Below are positions 45,698 through 55,408 of a DNA stretch of 64,000 bases, piece by piece. The stretch covers positions 1,178,001 to 1,242,000 of the forward strand of contig NC_014762.1 in NCBI RefSeq assembly GCF_000183725.1. Direction: 5' to 3'. Origin of the DNA: Sulfuricurvum kujiense DSM 16994 (lineage in GTDB: Bacteria > Campylobacterota > Campylobacteria > Campylobacterales > Sulfurimonadaceae). The position numbers were made by a program, and so were the translations under genes. The notes beneath the pieces are model-generated. The model was not told the DNA's origin and did no database searches. It saw only the letters and a list, made by a program, of their open reading frames with translations. Within the stretch, counting starts at the first letter, position 1; every line of letters begins with the position of its first letter.

Positions 45698-47890
45698 TTA
45701 CATTCCAATAATTCCACCGTCATTTTTAGTAATGACAATGGTTGACGAACGCGGGCGAGATGTTGTGTCGGATGCTGGCCAGTGGCTTTCATAATTGGCA
45801 GGAGTTGCAATATCCGCATCGGCAGTATTTTCACCCGGGTGCTGAATATTAATAAAGATGGTTTTACCGTCCGGCGTTTCAGTAATACCTGTAATTTCGC
45901 ATCCTTTTGGTCCGACGAGGAAACGTTTGAGTGTACTTGCACTAGCATCTTTACCGACAAAGGTTGTAATCTCTTGATCGGCATTGCCATTAGTAGGAAC
46001 AGCGGTATTGGTTACTTTGTAGTTTGCAGTACCATCACCATGTGTCCCCGGTACGGCTGCAAGCATCATACAGTTGGTAACGTCACGGTACGCACCATCA
46101 TCTGTTTGTAGCCACATTAATCCTTTTGTCGCTTGGCTGAAGAAAAGGCCGTCTGGGCTAGAGAAATCGTTATCATTGGTGAGTCCTGAGATATTGACAT
46201 TGGTTCCATTGGCATCCGATTGTGCACCGAAGAGGTAGATATCCCAGTTGAATGTTGTAGCGGCAGCATTGGCACCACTCTCTTTGATACGGATGATATG
46301 TCCGTTGACATTTCCTTTGTTCGTTGTAGAAGTTCCGTAAGTATCGGTATAGTAACGTGGATTAGCGGCATCTAACCCATATTTACCTGATTTGGCACGA
46401 TCTGAGTTATTGGTGAGTGTGATATAGACATCACCGGTTGTCGGGTGAACTCCTGACCATTCCGGTCTGTCCATTTTGGTTGCTCCCACTGCATCGGCTG
46501 CGAGACGGGTATTGATCGCAACATCTGCTGCATCGCTAAATGCATACGTTGCATAGGAAGCAATTGAAGTATTTGTGAGAGTGAGCTCTGTCCATGTCCC
46601 TGAACCATCACTATTGAATTTAGCAACATAGAGTTTACCGTTATCAAGATATTTATTTCCGGCGACAAGTCCACCGTTCGCATCGGCTGCATCCCAGTTT
46701 TGTGTTGAGACGTATTTGTAGATGTATTCGCCTTTTGAGTCATCACCCATATAATAAACGATCGGTTTGCCGGCAGTTACGATTCCCGGCATTGCACCTT
46801 CATGTCCAAAACGTCCCATAGCGGTGCGTTTACGTGGTGTTGAACTAGGATTATACGGATCGATTTCGACAACCCATCCGAACGTATTCGCGATATTGCG
46901 GTAATCAGCTGTAGCATCCGCACCGGTGATGGCGATATGCCAACGATCATATTTATCATCAGCTGTTGCAGAGTTTGCCCATCCATAGCTTCCGTTTGAA
47001 CTGGTTGTGCCGTAACGGCTTTGAGCTACAAGCTCTTTGGCACTAAAACTAGTTGATGTACGTTTAAAATAACCAGCCCAGTTCTCTTCACAAGTGAGGT
47101 ACGTTCCCCATGGTGTATAGCCGTTTGCGCAGTTGTTAAGTGTACCACGTGTTTTACTACCGTCTGTGGAATATTTGGTTGTCATCATGGTACTATTTTT
47201 TGCAGGACCTGAAATGTCCATCGGTGTTGCAGCCGTAATACGACGGTTGAAATTAGAGCTTTTATTGAGTGTAAAACCACTTCCTGTGTTTTGAACTTCG
47301 ATAATAGAAATACCGTGAACATTCACCTCTTTATCAATTTGTGACGCAGGTCTGTTGGTTGTCGAAAGCGATGCAACTTCAGCAGATGTATGTAAGAACA
47401 TTTGTGTAATGTTCTCGTGATTCATTGCGATAAGTCCACGTGTTGAATTGGTAGTATCTTTTGCGGTACCTCCAACATTAAGACCAAAATAGCTCATACC
47501 GTCATGATGGTCACCTGCACGGAATTCAAAGCTTGCTGCGCTGTCTGTACCATCATTAGCATAGGCTGCCGTTGATGTATTGATAGGATCACCAAGACTG
47601 TATAAAACTTTTGCAGTGTATCCGCTAGGGATAGTTACCGTGTCATTTAGATTTTTAGCAACAGCGGTAAATCCTAAAAGAGCAGCCGCTGCCGCAGGCG
47701 AAGTGGAAGTAGATGAATCATCATCATTGCACCCTGTTATAAATGAGCCGAATAAAGCAGTTCCGATAAGCCCGGCTCCCATTTTAATTACATCGCGTCG
47801 GCTCATGCGATCCGCTAGTACATTATCAAAACTTTCGTTGTTTGAAGTGTTACAGTCATCGTGTCCGATGTCAAACTCTTTTTTCGTCAT
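45698..47890 (-). CDS. PhoX-like phosphatase, Tat-exported lipoprotein
   Basis: 730 residues of the PhoX/DUF839 family (Ca/Fe-dependent alkaline phosphatases). A twin-arginine signal (MSRRDVIKMGAGLIGTALFG, near residues 28-47) runs into a lipobox FITGC, so it should be exported folded and lipid-anchored. Family blocks include GLIAMNHENITQMFL, TYLTCEENWAGYF, RFGHEGAMPG, YMGDDSKGEYIYKYV, DRPEWSGVHPTTGDVYITLTNNSDR and CEITGITETPDGKTIFINIQHPGE. Folded Tat exports are natural substrates of type II secretion, whose genes begin 115 bases upstream on the same strand. Confidence 0.88.
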   Translation of the reverse strand: MTKKEFDIGHDDCNTSNNESFDNVLADRMSRRDVIKMGAGLIGTALFGSFITGCNDDDSSTSTSPAAAAALLGFTAVAKNLNDTVTIPSGYTAKVLYSLGDPINTSTAAYANDGTDSAASFEFRAGDHHDGMSYFGLNVGGTAKDTTNSTRGLIAMNHENITQMFLHTSAEVASLSTTNRPASQIDKEVNVHGISIIEVQNTGSGFTLNKSSNFNRRITAATPMDISGPAKNSTMMTTKYSTDGSKTRGTLNNCANGYTPWGTYLTCEENWAGYFKRTSTSFSAKELVAQSRYGTTSSNGSYGWANSATADDKYDRWHIAITGADATADYRNIANTFGWVVEIDPYNPSSTPRKRTAMGRFGHEGAMPGIVTAGKPIVYYMGDDSKGEYIYKYVSTQNWDAADANGGLVAGNKYLDNGKLYVAKFNSDGSGTWTELTLTNTSIASYATYAFSDAADVAINTRLAADAVGATKMDRPEWSGVHPTTGDVYITLTNNSDRAKSGKYGLDAANPRYYTDTYGTSTTNKGNVNGHIIRIKESGANAAATTFNWDIYLFGAQSDANGTNVNISGLTNDNDFSSPDGLFFSQATKGLMWLQTDDGAYRDVTNCMMLAAVPGTHGDGTANYKVTNTAVPTNGNADQEITTFVGKDASASTLKRFLVGPKGCEITGITETPDGKTIFINIQHPGENTADADIATPANYESHWPASDTTSRPRSSTIVITKNDGGIIGM

Positions 47891-48005
47891 TGTGAGTTCC
47901 TTTTATTAATTTATCGGCGTAAATAGTAGGGGGCTGAGGTTACGGATTAATTACTGTAATGAAATCTATCGGTAATAAAAATAAATTAGTGTGGTATAGC
48001 GGTTG

Positions 48006-48506
48006 TTATTTTTTTGTTTCAACAATCAGCGGCGACTCATTTGTAAATTTGATATAAATCATTCTGCCGGATGATGACTCGTACACCCTGAAAATTTCAC
48101 ACTCTTTTCCTACAACATCACTGTGTATCTGATAAATCGATTCGGGACGTAGGGGTAAGGTGATGGGAGAAGCAGATTCGAGGCGTATCAGCGTATTATC
48201 CGATTTGATCACCATCCATATGACATTGGGGCGATAAATCCCGTACAACGAGCGGTTTGAACCGCTTATGGAGACGGTATTGAAGTTTTTTTCAGACGTA
48301 GCGAGGATTTTAAGTGAGGCCGGTCGGTCGTAATCGCCTCGCATGAGAGAGAGGATTTGGTTTTTTTCACCGAGATGACGTTCTTTTTCCTTGAAAAACG
48401 AGAGCTGAGCTCGGAGATTGTCAATCGTTCCGAACAGTATGACGGTGATGAGGCCGAAGAGGAGTATCGATACCAGCAGTTCGACAAGAGTGAACCCTTT
48501 TTTCAT
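48006..48506 (-). CDS. gspJ: Type II secretion pseudopilin GspJ-like
   Basis: 166 residues with a class III prepilin leader (MKKGFTLVELLVSILLFG; cleavage between G and F), the last of four minus-strand pseudopilin genes. Its size and position after the GspI-like protein fit the minor pseudopilin GspJ of the pilus tip. Its start overlaps the end of the GspI-like gene by four bases. Confidence 0.7.
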   Translation of the reverse strand: MKKGFTLVELLVSILLFGLITVILFGTIDNLRAQLSFFKEKERHLGEKNQILSLMRGDYDRPASLKILATSEKNFNTVSISGSNRSLYGIYRPNVIWMVIKSDNTLIRLESASPITLPLRPESIYQIHSDVVGKECEIFRVYESSSGRMIYIKFTNESPLIVETKK

Positions 48507-48943
48507 TGAAACGTTCCCGACGAGATGCCGAAGCAGCTTTTTTTATCATTGCCGATCTCAAATCGGATGTTTTGGACGGCGAGCGAATGTGCGGCCGCTG
48601 CACCGGAAACATCCATCATCATAAGCGGATCGAGATACTCTTTGTCCATTGTCCGGACATTGATGCGATAAGGTTCAAGTGATTCGAGGATATCGGAATT
48701 ATCGATAGTGTAGCGCTCTCTCAGAAAATCAGATACATAGACGGTTTGTCCGTCCATAGTATCGTCGGCACTTTCGGCAAGAAGCCCCATCATCATCGAT
48801 GCATCAAAACGATCGAGTGCATTTTGCGATATTTTCGAAGCATTGGAAACGACATTCAACAGTGCTAAGGCGGCAATTGCCACCAAGGCAACGGCAACCA
48901 TGGTCTCAATAAGAGAGAACCCTCTTTTATGGCTGTTGTACAT
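48503..48943 (-). CDS. gspI: Type II secretion pseudopilin GspI-like
   Basis: 146 residues with prepilin leader KRGFSLIETMVAVALVAIAALAL. Start ATG 48941-48943 (MYNSHKRG) is placed just ahead of the leader; it overlaps the GspH-like gene. A minor pseudopilin that should form the tip complex with GspJ and GspK; the assignment to I rather than J rests on order and size. Confidence 0.7.
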   Translation of the reverse strand: MYNSHKRGFSLIETMVAVALVAIAALALLNVVSNASKISQNALDRFDASMMMGLLAESADDTMDGQTVYVSDFLRERYTIDNSDILESLEPYRINVRTMDKEYLDPLMMMDVSGAAAAHSLAVQNIRFEIGNDKKSCFGISSGTFQ

Positions 48944-49481
48944 AATATCGGTCACTCTTGAGAGGGTAGCGAAGTTCATCAAAAAGGTGAAGGCGGAGCG
49001 TTTCGGCTGAGTCGGTGATAAAAGGTTTCTCTCCCTGCAGCGGTGTGTAGAGGTAATAGGATGCGTTGTCTTTGAGGATGAGCGGCGATGAAGTCCCGTC
49101 CGGATAGAGGGTAAATTCAAAACACTCCTGAGAGAATTTATTATCGATGTTTGTAACGGTTTTTTCAAGGGGACGGAGCTCGCCGAGGCGATCGAATCCG
49201 TAGCGCTGAAGGGGGCCGTCTGATGAGAGACGGATCGATGCGACCACAGAATCCCTAGTATCCAATACGCGGCATTCATGACACGAATTGTCGCAAATCA
49301 GACGGATTTTTTTACTATGATCCAAAGCTGTGAGGGCGCTTTTGAGTTCGGAGGCTTTAATGGAAGAGGATACGGCTTTTTCCTTTTTGATCGCAAAGAG
49401 GCCGATAGAGTAAACGATCCCTACGATTATCATAACGATCAACAGTTCAAAAAGGGTCATCCCCTTTTTAGCATGATCCAC
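48927..49481 (-). CDS. gspH: Type II secretion pseudopilin GspH-like
   Basis: 184 residues with prepilin leader KKGMTLFELLIVMIIVGIVYSIGLF; the residue after the cleavage Gly is Met in place of the usual Phe. Two CxxC-like pairs (CDNSCHEC) are present. Between gspG and the gspI-like gene and overlapping the latter by 17 bases. Minor pseudopilin of the secretion pseudopilus. Confidence 0.7.
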   Translation of the reverse strand: MDHAKKGMTLFELLIVMIIVGIVYSIGLFAIKKEKAVSSSIKASELKSALTALDHSKKIRLICDNSCHECRVLDTRDSVVASIRLSSDGPLQRYGFDRLGELRPLEKTVTNIDNKFSQECFEFTLYPDGTSSPLILKDNASYYLYTPLQGEKPFITDSAETLRLHLFDELRYPLKSDRYYVQQP

Positions 49482-49913
49482 TTAGCGGCACTCTGAGAGT
49501 TTTTGATCCTTGTCCGCGCCGTTTCCACCCTCTTTGCCGTCACTTCCGAGGGAAATCAGCTCGATTTTATCCTCAAGATTGAGATAAATGTAAGGGCGGT
49601 TCCATGGGTCCTGCGGAAGCTTTTTCCCCTCGATATAGCCGTTTTCAGAATATGTGGTATAGGTATCCGGATCAGGGTTGGCGATCAGCGCATTAAGAGA
49701 CTCTTCGGTAGTCGGATAGGAGCCGTTGTCGACTCTGAACATTTTGAGGCTTTCGTTCAGGCTTTTCATCTGAACACAGACGAGCTTTTGTTTTGCCTCA
49801 TCGCTTTTTCCTGTCACGTTAGGGACGACGAACGCTGCCAGCAGCCCCAGAATAATGATAACAACCATGATTTCGATCAGGGTGAATGCCTTTTTGCTAT
49901 TGTTGATTTTCAT
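49482..49913 (-). CDS. gspG: Major pseudopilin GspG
   Basis: 143 residues, with leader KKAFTLIEIMVVIIILGLLAAFVVPNV and the diagnostic GspG features: YPTTEESLNALIANP, QDPWNRPYIY and a Ca-binding SLGSDGKEGG loop. This is the body subunit of the pseudopilus that pushes substrate through the secretin. First gene of the minus-strand gsp set; its stop abuts the start of gspH. Confidence 0.93.
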   Translation of the reverse strand: MKINNSKKAFTLIEIMVVIIILGLLAAFVVPNVTGKSDEAKQKLVCVQMKSLNESLKMFRVDNGSYPTTEESLNALIANPDPDTYTTYSENGYIEGKKLPQDPWNRPYIYLNLEDKIELISLGSDGKEGGNGADKDQKLSECR

Positions 49914-50064
49914 GCACGGGTACCTTTTTCCTCTATCACAAACGCGATTTAATCGATGTAAGTATAACGAGACTTATCCGGATCATTTGAGTCCGTCTTG
50001 TAACCTGCCGCAACTATACTTCTGCCAATTTCCGATGAATCAATCGAACAAAGACACAATTTGA

Positions 50065-50973
50065 ATGAAAAAAAGCGGCATCGTTTTAATGATGACTTTA
50101 ATTCTTATTACGGTGATGATGGGTATCGTTGCTTTAATACTGAGTCAGAGCTCCTACCTCAGCAAACTTGTCCAGAACAGTTTTACGCAGAACCTCTCCA
50201 TGCGCGTAGTCAATGATCTCGAACGTGAGCTTCCCGCTTTGCTGAGTTCCGTGACGGGCGCCGAAGAGTTGGATATGGCGATGAAGCTGCCGTTGCAAAT
50301 CGAAAAAGAGGATCAGACCTTTAAACTCAAAGCAATCCTCACCTCTCCTTATTCGAAAATCAATATCAACCGTCTCATAAGTGCCGACGGCTCGTTGAAT
50401 GAATCCTACCATTTGCTGTTTGCACGGCTATTCACGCTCTATCCGATCAGTCAGCCGGAGGTTTTTTATAATCTTATTTCGGACACGATAGATAAAGATG
50501 CGGATGAACGGGGGAATGAGACTGAGATTTCTTTGAGACGGCCCGATTTTCAAAACGGCGCGATCGATACGCCAGAAGAGTTCCGTCAGATTTTGGAACG
50601 GTATATCGAATTAAGCGGGGATACGGCGATCTTGGCAATACCGTGGAACGATTACATCGGTTTTCTAGGCGAGAAGATGGACATTAATACGGTCAATCCG
50701 CAGGTATTGGCATTGATACTCCCGGATACGGCATCTGAGAAAATCCGATCGATGAGCCGGTATAAAACCAAAGCCTATGTCTCCAGAGAGGAGGCGGTCG
50801 CCGCGGAGCCTCAGCTTTACCCCGTATTTGACACCTATTTTTTTGTTTATCAGGGAGGAGCCTCATACACTCTTTTGTGCGATGTACAGCTGCAGGAAAA
50901 TTTTCAAAATCAACATCTGACATTTCAATACGATTTGCTTGAGAAGAAAGTCAAACATGTCGAATTTCTTTAA
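50065..50973 (+). CDS. gspK: Type II secretion pseudopilin GspK-like
   Basis: 302 residues beginning with a hydrophobic prepilin-like segment (KKSGIVLMMTLILITVMMGIVALILSQSSYL) lacking the standard GFTLIE. KLPLQIEKEDQTFKLKAILTSPYSKININRL and the SLRRPDFQNGAIDTPEEF region are K-like (large alpha-domain). Tip component of the pseudopilus. First gene of the divergent plus-strand set, 151 bases from gspG; its stop overlaps the start of the GspL-like gene. Confidence 0.75.
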   Translation: MKKSGIVLMMTLILITVMMGIVALILSQSSYLSKLVQNSFTQNLSMRVVNDLERELPALLSSVTGAEELDMAMKLPLQIEKEDQTFKLKAILTSPYSKININRLISADGSLNESYHLLFARLFTLYPISQPEVFYNLISDTIDKDADERGNETEISLRRPDFQNGAIDTPEEFRQILERYIELSGDTAILAIPWNDYIGFLGEKMDINTVNPQVLALILPDTASEKIRSMSRYKTKAYVSREEAVAAEPQLYPVFDTYFFVYQGGASYTLLCDVQLQENFQNQHLTFQYDLLEKKVKHVEFL

Positions 50974-52108
50974 AGCAGTTTTTTCTGTGCCGTTTCTTCA
51001 GCGTTTGGAAAAGCTGCGTCTTTTTGCATGCGACAGAGTTTCTTTGCTGAGACGTATACTTTGCCCGATCTACCCTCTGGTATACGCCGATGACGTGAGG
51101 GGAGAAATTAGCGCCGAGACCCTTGTTGTTCTCTCGCCCAAAGAGTATTGGGTTATGGAAGCCTCTCTAAACGTCAGTACAGAAAAAGAGGCGATCAAGT
51201 ACGCACCGGCTCTTTTCGATCTCGGCGAAAACCACCTCTATCAAGCTAAAAAAACAGCTGATAACTCCTATCTCCTTCTCGCGTACAACCCAAAAGAAGT
51301 GGAAAATAAAATACGCAAGAATCCGATTTTATCAAATGCACAGAAAGTGACGTTCGCCCAATGGGTGTTTGGCGATCTTGATAAGCCCGTACGTCTGAAC
51401 AATAACCGTTATTTAAGCGTGGTAGACGGGATCGTTTTGGAAATGGAAGTAGCCTATCTTTCCAAACACGGTTCAATCACTCTTGAGGAGGCGCTGCGCT
51501 CTCCACAAAAATCCTATAAATCGGTTTCACTCTCAACGCTTATCAGCGATACGCCGGCTCCTAAAACATTTAAAATGTCGCTTTTTGTGCTGCTGCTCCT
51601 TTCGGGAAATTTTTTCTTTCAGGCCGTTAACGATCATCTCACGATAGCCGAATCGAATGCAAAAATCGAGGCGCTGCTCAACTCATCGCATCTGAGTGCG
51701 ACATCGATCGAGAGGGATGTGATTTTGCGATCGCTCAGGGAGAAAGAAGAGACGCAGTTGGCATTGCGCCAGAAATGCTACGCAGTGAGCATGCTTGATA
51801 TTCCGCTAGAGAAAGCCGTTTCAAACGTTCCTGCAACCTTAAGCGGGAATGAGGGTATCGTACTGATCCCAGGGTCAAAACCGGGGGATAGCAATCGTCT
51901 TTTGATCGACGGGAAAACGGATACAGCCTCCGCTATTGGAGGAATGACAGGGTTTTCAGAACTTCTGTATGATGGAAAAACGCTCAAAATAACGCTCGAT
52001 GCCGCGGATGACAAGCGTGCGGACGAGATTAAAAGCATAGTGCTAAAAAAATTCAAACACTCCCGTATCAATGAACAAAATCATAAGATTGAGGTGCGCA
52101 TCAAATGA
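50957..52108 (+). CDS. gspL: GspL-like assembly protein
   Basis: About 383 residues. The first 190 residues form a cytoplasmic domain (LVVLSPKEYWVMEASLN), one TM helix follows (about 200-218, MSLFVLLLLSGNFFF), then a periplasmic ferredoxin-like domain. This architecture and its place before a GspM-like gene fit GspL, which links the ATPase GspE to the membrane. Overall sequence identity to known GspL looks low. Start ATG 50957 lies inside the end of gspK. Confidence 0.6.
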   Translation: MSNFFKAVFSVPFLQRLEKLRLFACDRVSLLRRILCPIYPLVYADDVRGEISAETLVVLSPKEYWVMEASLNVSTEKEAIKYAPALFDLGENHLYQAKKTADNSYLLLAYNPKEVENKIRKNPILSNAQKVTFAQWVFGDLDKPVRLNNNRYLSVVDGIVLEMEVAYLSKHGSITLEEALRSPQKSYKSVSLSTLISDTPAPKTFKMSLFVLLLLSGNFFFQAVNDHLTIAESNAKIEALLNSSHLSATSIERDVILRSLREKEETQLALRQKCYAVSMLDIPLEKAVSNVPATLSGNEGIVLIPGSKPGDSNRLLIDGKTDTASAIGGMTGFSELLYDGKTLKITLDAADDKRADEIKSIVLKKFKHSRINEQNHKIEVRIK

Positions 52109-52506
52109 AAACGGATACCTCGAACCCTCTGACAATACCTTTGGGCGTATCGTTGGGAATTTTGCTGCTCAGCATAAGTGCCGCATGGTATGAGCATACC
52201 AAAAAAGAGGAGGTTCTGGAACAGCAGACACTTCTCGAAACCCAGATCAACGAATACGATTCCCTAAAACAGCGATGGTCGACAGAAGCTTCTCAAAATG
52301 TTTACGCCTATCTAAAATCGCATCCGAATCTCGTTAAACAGCAGACGCGTGGAGGGAAGAGTGAAATGGAGTTCGATCATCTCTCGAGCGACGAGTTTGA
52401 TACCCTCTCGAACAAGATTCTCAACTCCATGCTGATGATCAAAAAACTCACGATGCAGCGTGCCTCTGGGGCTAAGGGGAGAATCGTCGTGGAGTTTGAA
52501 TCATGA
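52105..52506 (+). CDS. gspM: GspM-like inner membrane protein
   Basis: 133 residues: an N-terminal TM helix (about 12-28, IPLGVSLGILLLSISAAWY), a coiled coil, and a small periplasmic domain. Position between L-like and N-like genes fits GspM, the GspL partner. The sequence itself has no strong signature. Confidence 0.55.
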   Translation: MKTDTSNPLTIPLGVSLGILLLSISAAWYEHTKKEEVLEQQTLLETQINEYDSLKQRWSTEASQNVYAYLKSHPNLVKQQTRGGKSEMEFDHLSSDEFDTLSNKILNSMLMIKKLTMQRASGAKGRIVVEFES

Positions 52507-53015
52507 AACGGCTCCTCTATGTTTTGTATGTTCTTGTGATCGCGATCGTACTGATTCCTAAAGAGAAAATGTTTTATACCCTAGAGGGGGTATTGGCCGA
52601 GAATCAGATATTTTTGAACAATGAAACTCTGAGTGACCGGTTTATCTCTTTGGAGATCGACAATACACAGGTAATGGCCGATCATCTGAATGTCGCCAGC
52701 ATAAAACAGATGCGATTTACCCCATGGATTATCTACAACCGTTTCAGTTTGAGTGAGATCGAGGTATCGCCGCAGTTTCGGACGTTCTTTCCCGGAAAAG
52801 CGGATAACGTGGTGGTGAGCTATTCGATTCTTCATCCTTTGAGCCTGAGTATACGTGCGGACGGGGATTTCGGCAGCTGCGAAGGATCGGCGGATTTGAT
52901 CAAAGGGACGGTGAGAGTCGTGTTTGCTCAGACGCCGAAACTGCGAAATTACCCTTTGCTTGTGCTCAAACTTCATCAAGAGAAGGAGGGGATGGTCTAT
53001 GAATCGGATTTTTAA
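52503..53015 (+). CDS. gspN: GspN-like protein
   Basis: 170 residues with an N-terminal TM segment (LLYVLYVLVIAIVLIP) and a beta-rich periplasmic part (GVLAENQIFLNNETL; LSIRADGDFGSCEGSADLIKGTVRV). That pattern resembles the accessory protein GspN, shorter than in enterobacteria. Start overlaps the GspM-like stop by four bases. Confidence 0.5.
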   Translation: MKRLLYVLYVLVIAIVLIPKEKMFYTLEGVLAENQIFLNNETLSDRFISLEIDNTQVMADHLNVASIKQMRFTPWIIYNRFSLSEIEVSPQFRTFFPGKADNVVVSYSILHPLSLSIRADGDFGSCEGSADLIKGTVRVVFAQTPKLRNYPLLVLKLHQEKEGMVYESDF

Positions 53016-53817
53016 TGAACTGAATCTGCGTCAGTTTAATCTCTTTTTTCTTCCAATCGCTGTGGTCTGGTGCATGATAAATATGGGGAGTATGCTGCTC
53101 GCTCAAAAAGGGATCGAGCACTATTCCGACACCTTCGATCCTTTTTTTGAGATGATCCGTCTCGGAGATAAATTTCTCCTCACTCATGAGGCGGGATCGT
53201 TTCTAAAAGGCAAAACCGTCACTACGACGATATCGGTTCCCTATCCGCACCGCATCAAAGCGATTTACCGTTCACCGTCCTCTTCGTTTGCGAGTATCAG
53301 CGACGGACAAACGACGACGGTAGTCGCATTGGGCGAAAAATACAAAAAAGTCTACTCCCTCATAGGGCTCAGTGACGATGCCGCTGTTTTCAAAGGACAC
53401 GGCAAATCCTATCGCCTCCGTTTGGGACATGACGATCCTCTGAGTTTTGAGCAGACCGTTACCCGAAGCGTTGCCGATGTGTCGCAGAATAAAAACGAGT
53501 GGCGCACGATTCCGCGCGATGTAGTGATGCAGCAGTCAAAAGATCTCCGAGCCATTTATAAGCAAATCGACATAAGCGAAGTTTACAAAGGGGATAAAAT
53601 CGACGGGTTCCGGGTAAATTCGATCGATCCGAACTCGATATTCGGACGGCTGGGTTTGGTGTCGGGGGATGTGATCCTCGCCGTGAACAATCAGAAGCTC
53701 GAATCGTATGCCGATGCATTCAGTATCTATAACAAAGTGCCCCGTATGCGAAGTATCCAAATAACTGTTCTTCGAAATAACCTCCCAAAGGATATCGTCT
53801 ATGAAATCATCCGTTAA
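52999..53817 (+). CDS. gspC: Type II secretion protein GspC with PDZ domain
   Basis: 272 residues: TM helix (about 15-33), an HR-like domain (about 90-160), and a C-terminal PDZ domain (FRVNSIDPNSIFGRLGLVSGDVILAVNNQKLESYADAFSIYNK, about 205-250). GspC recruits substrate and contacts the secretin. Start ATG 52999 follows GGAGGGG; a longer frame is not supported. Followed by gspD with overlapping start. Confidence 0.85.
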   Translation: MNRIFNELNLRQFNLFFLPIAVVWCMINMGSMLLAQKGIEHYSDTFDPFFEMIRLGDKFLLTHEAGSFLKGKTVTTTISVPYPHRIKAIYRSPSSSFASISDGQTTTVVALGEKYKKVYSLIGLSDDAAVFKGHGKSYRLRLGHDDPLSFEQTVTRSVADVSQNKNEWRTIPRDVVMQQSKDLRAIYKQIDISEVYKGDKIDGFRVNSIDPNSIFGRLGLVSGDVILAVNNQKLESYADAFSIYNKVPRMRSIQITVLRNNLPKDIVYEIIR

Positions 53818-55408
53818 AACCGTTTTCCTATCCCTGGCTTTGAGTTTCTCGTTGTCAGCCGCCACTGTCAACCCAAAAATATCTCTCTCGATCGACGGGA
53901 TGGCGGTCAATGATTTGATCAAACTCGTCGCCGCAACCACAAAGAAAAATATCTTTATCGGAGAAGAGGTACCCGGCACGATCAGTTATGTCGGCAACAA
54001 GCCGATCACGAAGCGTGAGCTGTACGGATTGCTTCAGACCACGCTTGAATCCAGAGGCTATACGATGATCGATACGGGAGGAGGGTATCTCAGCGTCGTA
54101 AAAATGGCCGATGCCACGCAGATGAATCTGCCGCTGATGGAAAAAAGCGATATTCCCCAGATGCAGAACCACATCTTTACCTTCCGTTTTGCCACAGCCG
54201 AGAACATGAGTACGAAAATCAAACATTTTACGAGCAAAAACGGCAAGATTACTGCGTCGAAAGAGTCCAATTCCGTGATCGTAACCGATTTTCCCGACTA
54301 CATTTCCACGATCGAAAAGGCGATGAAAATTCTGGATACCCGCGATGAAACGATCGCGAATACCACCCATGTGATTTCACTCCGAAATGCCGATGCCAAG
54401 TCGCTGGTCACCACGCTCAATACCATCATCGGCAAGATGACGCTGATCCCCGGCCAGCAGCCGCCGAGTATTACGAGCGACGAGACGACGAACTCTTTGA
54501 TCGTGATCGCCAGCGACGAACTGTATAAGAGTTTGGAAGCGACCGTTAAAAGTTTGGATCTTGATCGCCAGCAGGTCTATGTGCGAGCAAAAATCATTGA
54601 AATCAGCGAGGGGAAATCCAAAGAGGTGGGGATCAAATACGGCCTCTCAGGAGGAACCGTAGGCTCGAATGGCGTGTTTACCTTCAATACGATGTTAGGG
54701 GACGGGACTGCGGCGGCGGTAGCCCTCGATCCCTCCGTGACAACCGCCCTTAAATTCGATATTCCGACCATTACATCGGGGATTGCGTTGGGGGCCAATA
54801 TCGCCTTGCTCAACACCAACGGTGCGGCTGAGATCCTCTCGGAGCCCTCTATCCTCTGCATCGATAATCTGGAATCCTCGATCTATGTCGGAAAAACCGA
54901 ATCCATCAGTTCAGGGGTAACGCAAGGGGTCGGAACGGGGATAACCCAAAACTTTACCCGTCAGGACATCGGGCTTACCCTGAAGATCAAACCGCGGCTT
55001 TCAAACGATAATAAGGTCCTTTTGGGGGTAAATGCCAAACTCGAGGATATCGACAGCAACACAAACCTGCAATTGCCGAGTACGACAAAGCGCGAAGTGA
55101 TCACATCGGCGATTGTCAATAACGGAGAAACGGTCATAATCGGGGGCTTGATTCGGGAGAAAACGGACCATAATGACAACAGAGTCCCGTTCTTGGGTGA
55201 TATTCCCGTTTTGGGCCATTTGTTTCGGGATGAATCCAGCAAAACCGATAAAATCAATCTGGTTATTTTACTGACGCCGTATATCATTGAAAAAAGCGGC
55301 GATTTGAGCTCTCTGAGAGCACAGCTGAATCAACTGGACGCTATTCAAGCCCGCTATGTCGACCGGATCACCCAGAGCCTCGAAAGCAAAAAGAAGAGCA
55401 ATCCATGA
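53801..55408 (+). CDS. gspD: Type II secretion secretin GspD
   Basis: 535 residues with a signal peptide (about 1-20), N0/N1 ring domains (SIDGMAVNDLIKLVAATTKKNIFIG), N2/N3 repeats (HVISLRNADAKSLVTTLNTII) and the secretin barrel (VREVITSAIVNNGETVIIGGLI...VPFLGDIPVLGHLFR). It is the outer membrane gate. Shorter than the enterobacterial 650 residues. Start overlaps gspC. Confidence 0.93.
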   Translation: MKSSVKTVFLSLALSFSLSAATVNPKISLSIDGMAVNDLIKLVAATTKKNIFIGEEVPGTISYVGNKPITKRELYGLLQTTLESRGYTMIDTGGGYLSVVKMADATQMNLPLMEKSDIPQMQNHIFTFRFATAENMSTKIKHFTSKNGKITASKESNSVIVTDFPDYISTIEKAMKILDTRDETIANTTHVISLRNADAKSLVTTLNTIIGKMTLIPGQQPPSITSDETTNSLIVIASDELYKSLEATVKSLDLDRQQVYVRAKIIEISEGKSKEVGIKYGLSGGTVGSNGVFTFNTMLGDGTAAAVALDPSVTTALKFDIPTITSGIALGANIALLNTNGAAEILSEPSILCIDNLESSIYVGKTESISSGVTQGVGTGITQNFTRQDIGLTLKIKPRLSNDNKVLLGVNAKLEDIDSNTNLQLPSTTKREVITSAIVNNGETVIIGGLIREKTDHNDNRVPFLGDIPVLGHLFRDESSKTDKINLVILLTPYIIEKSGDLSSLRAQLNQLDAIQARYVDRITQSLESKKKSNP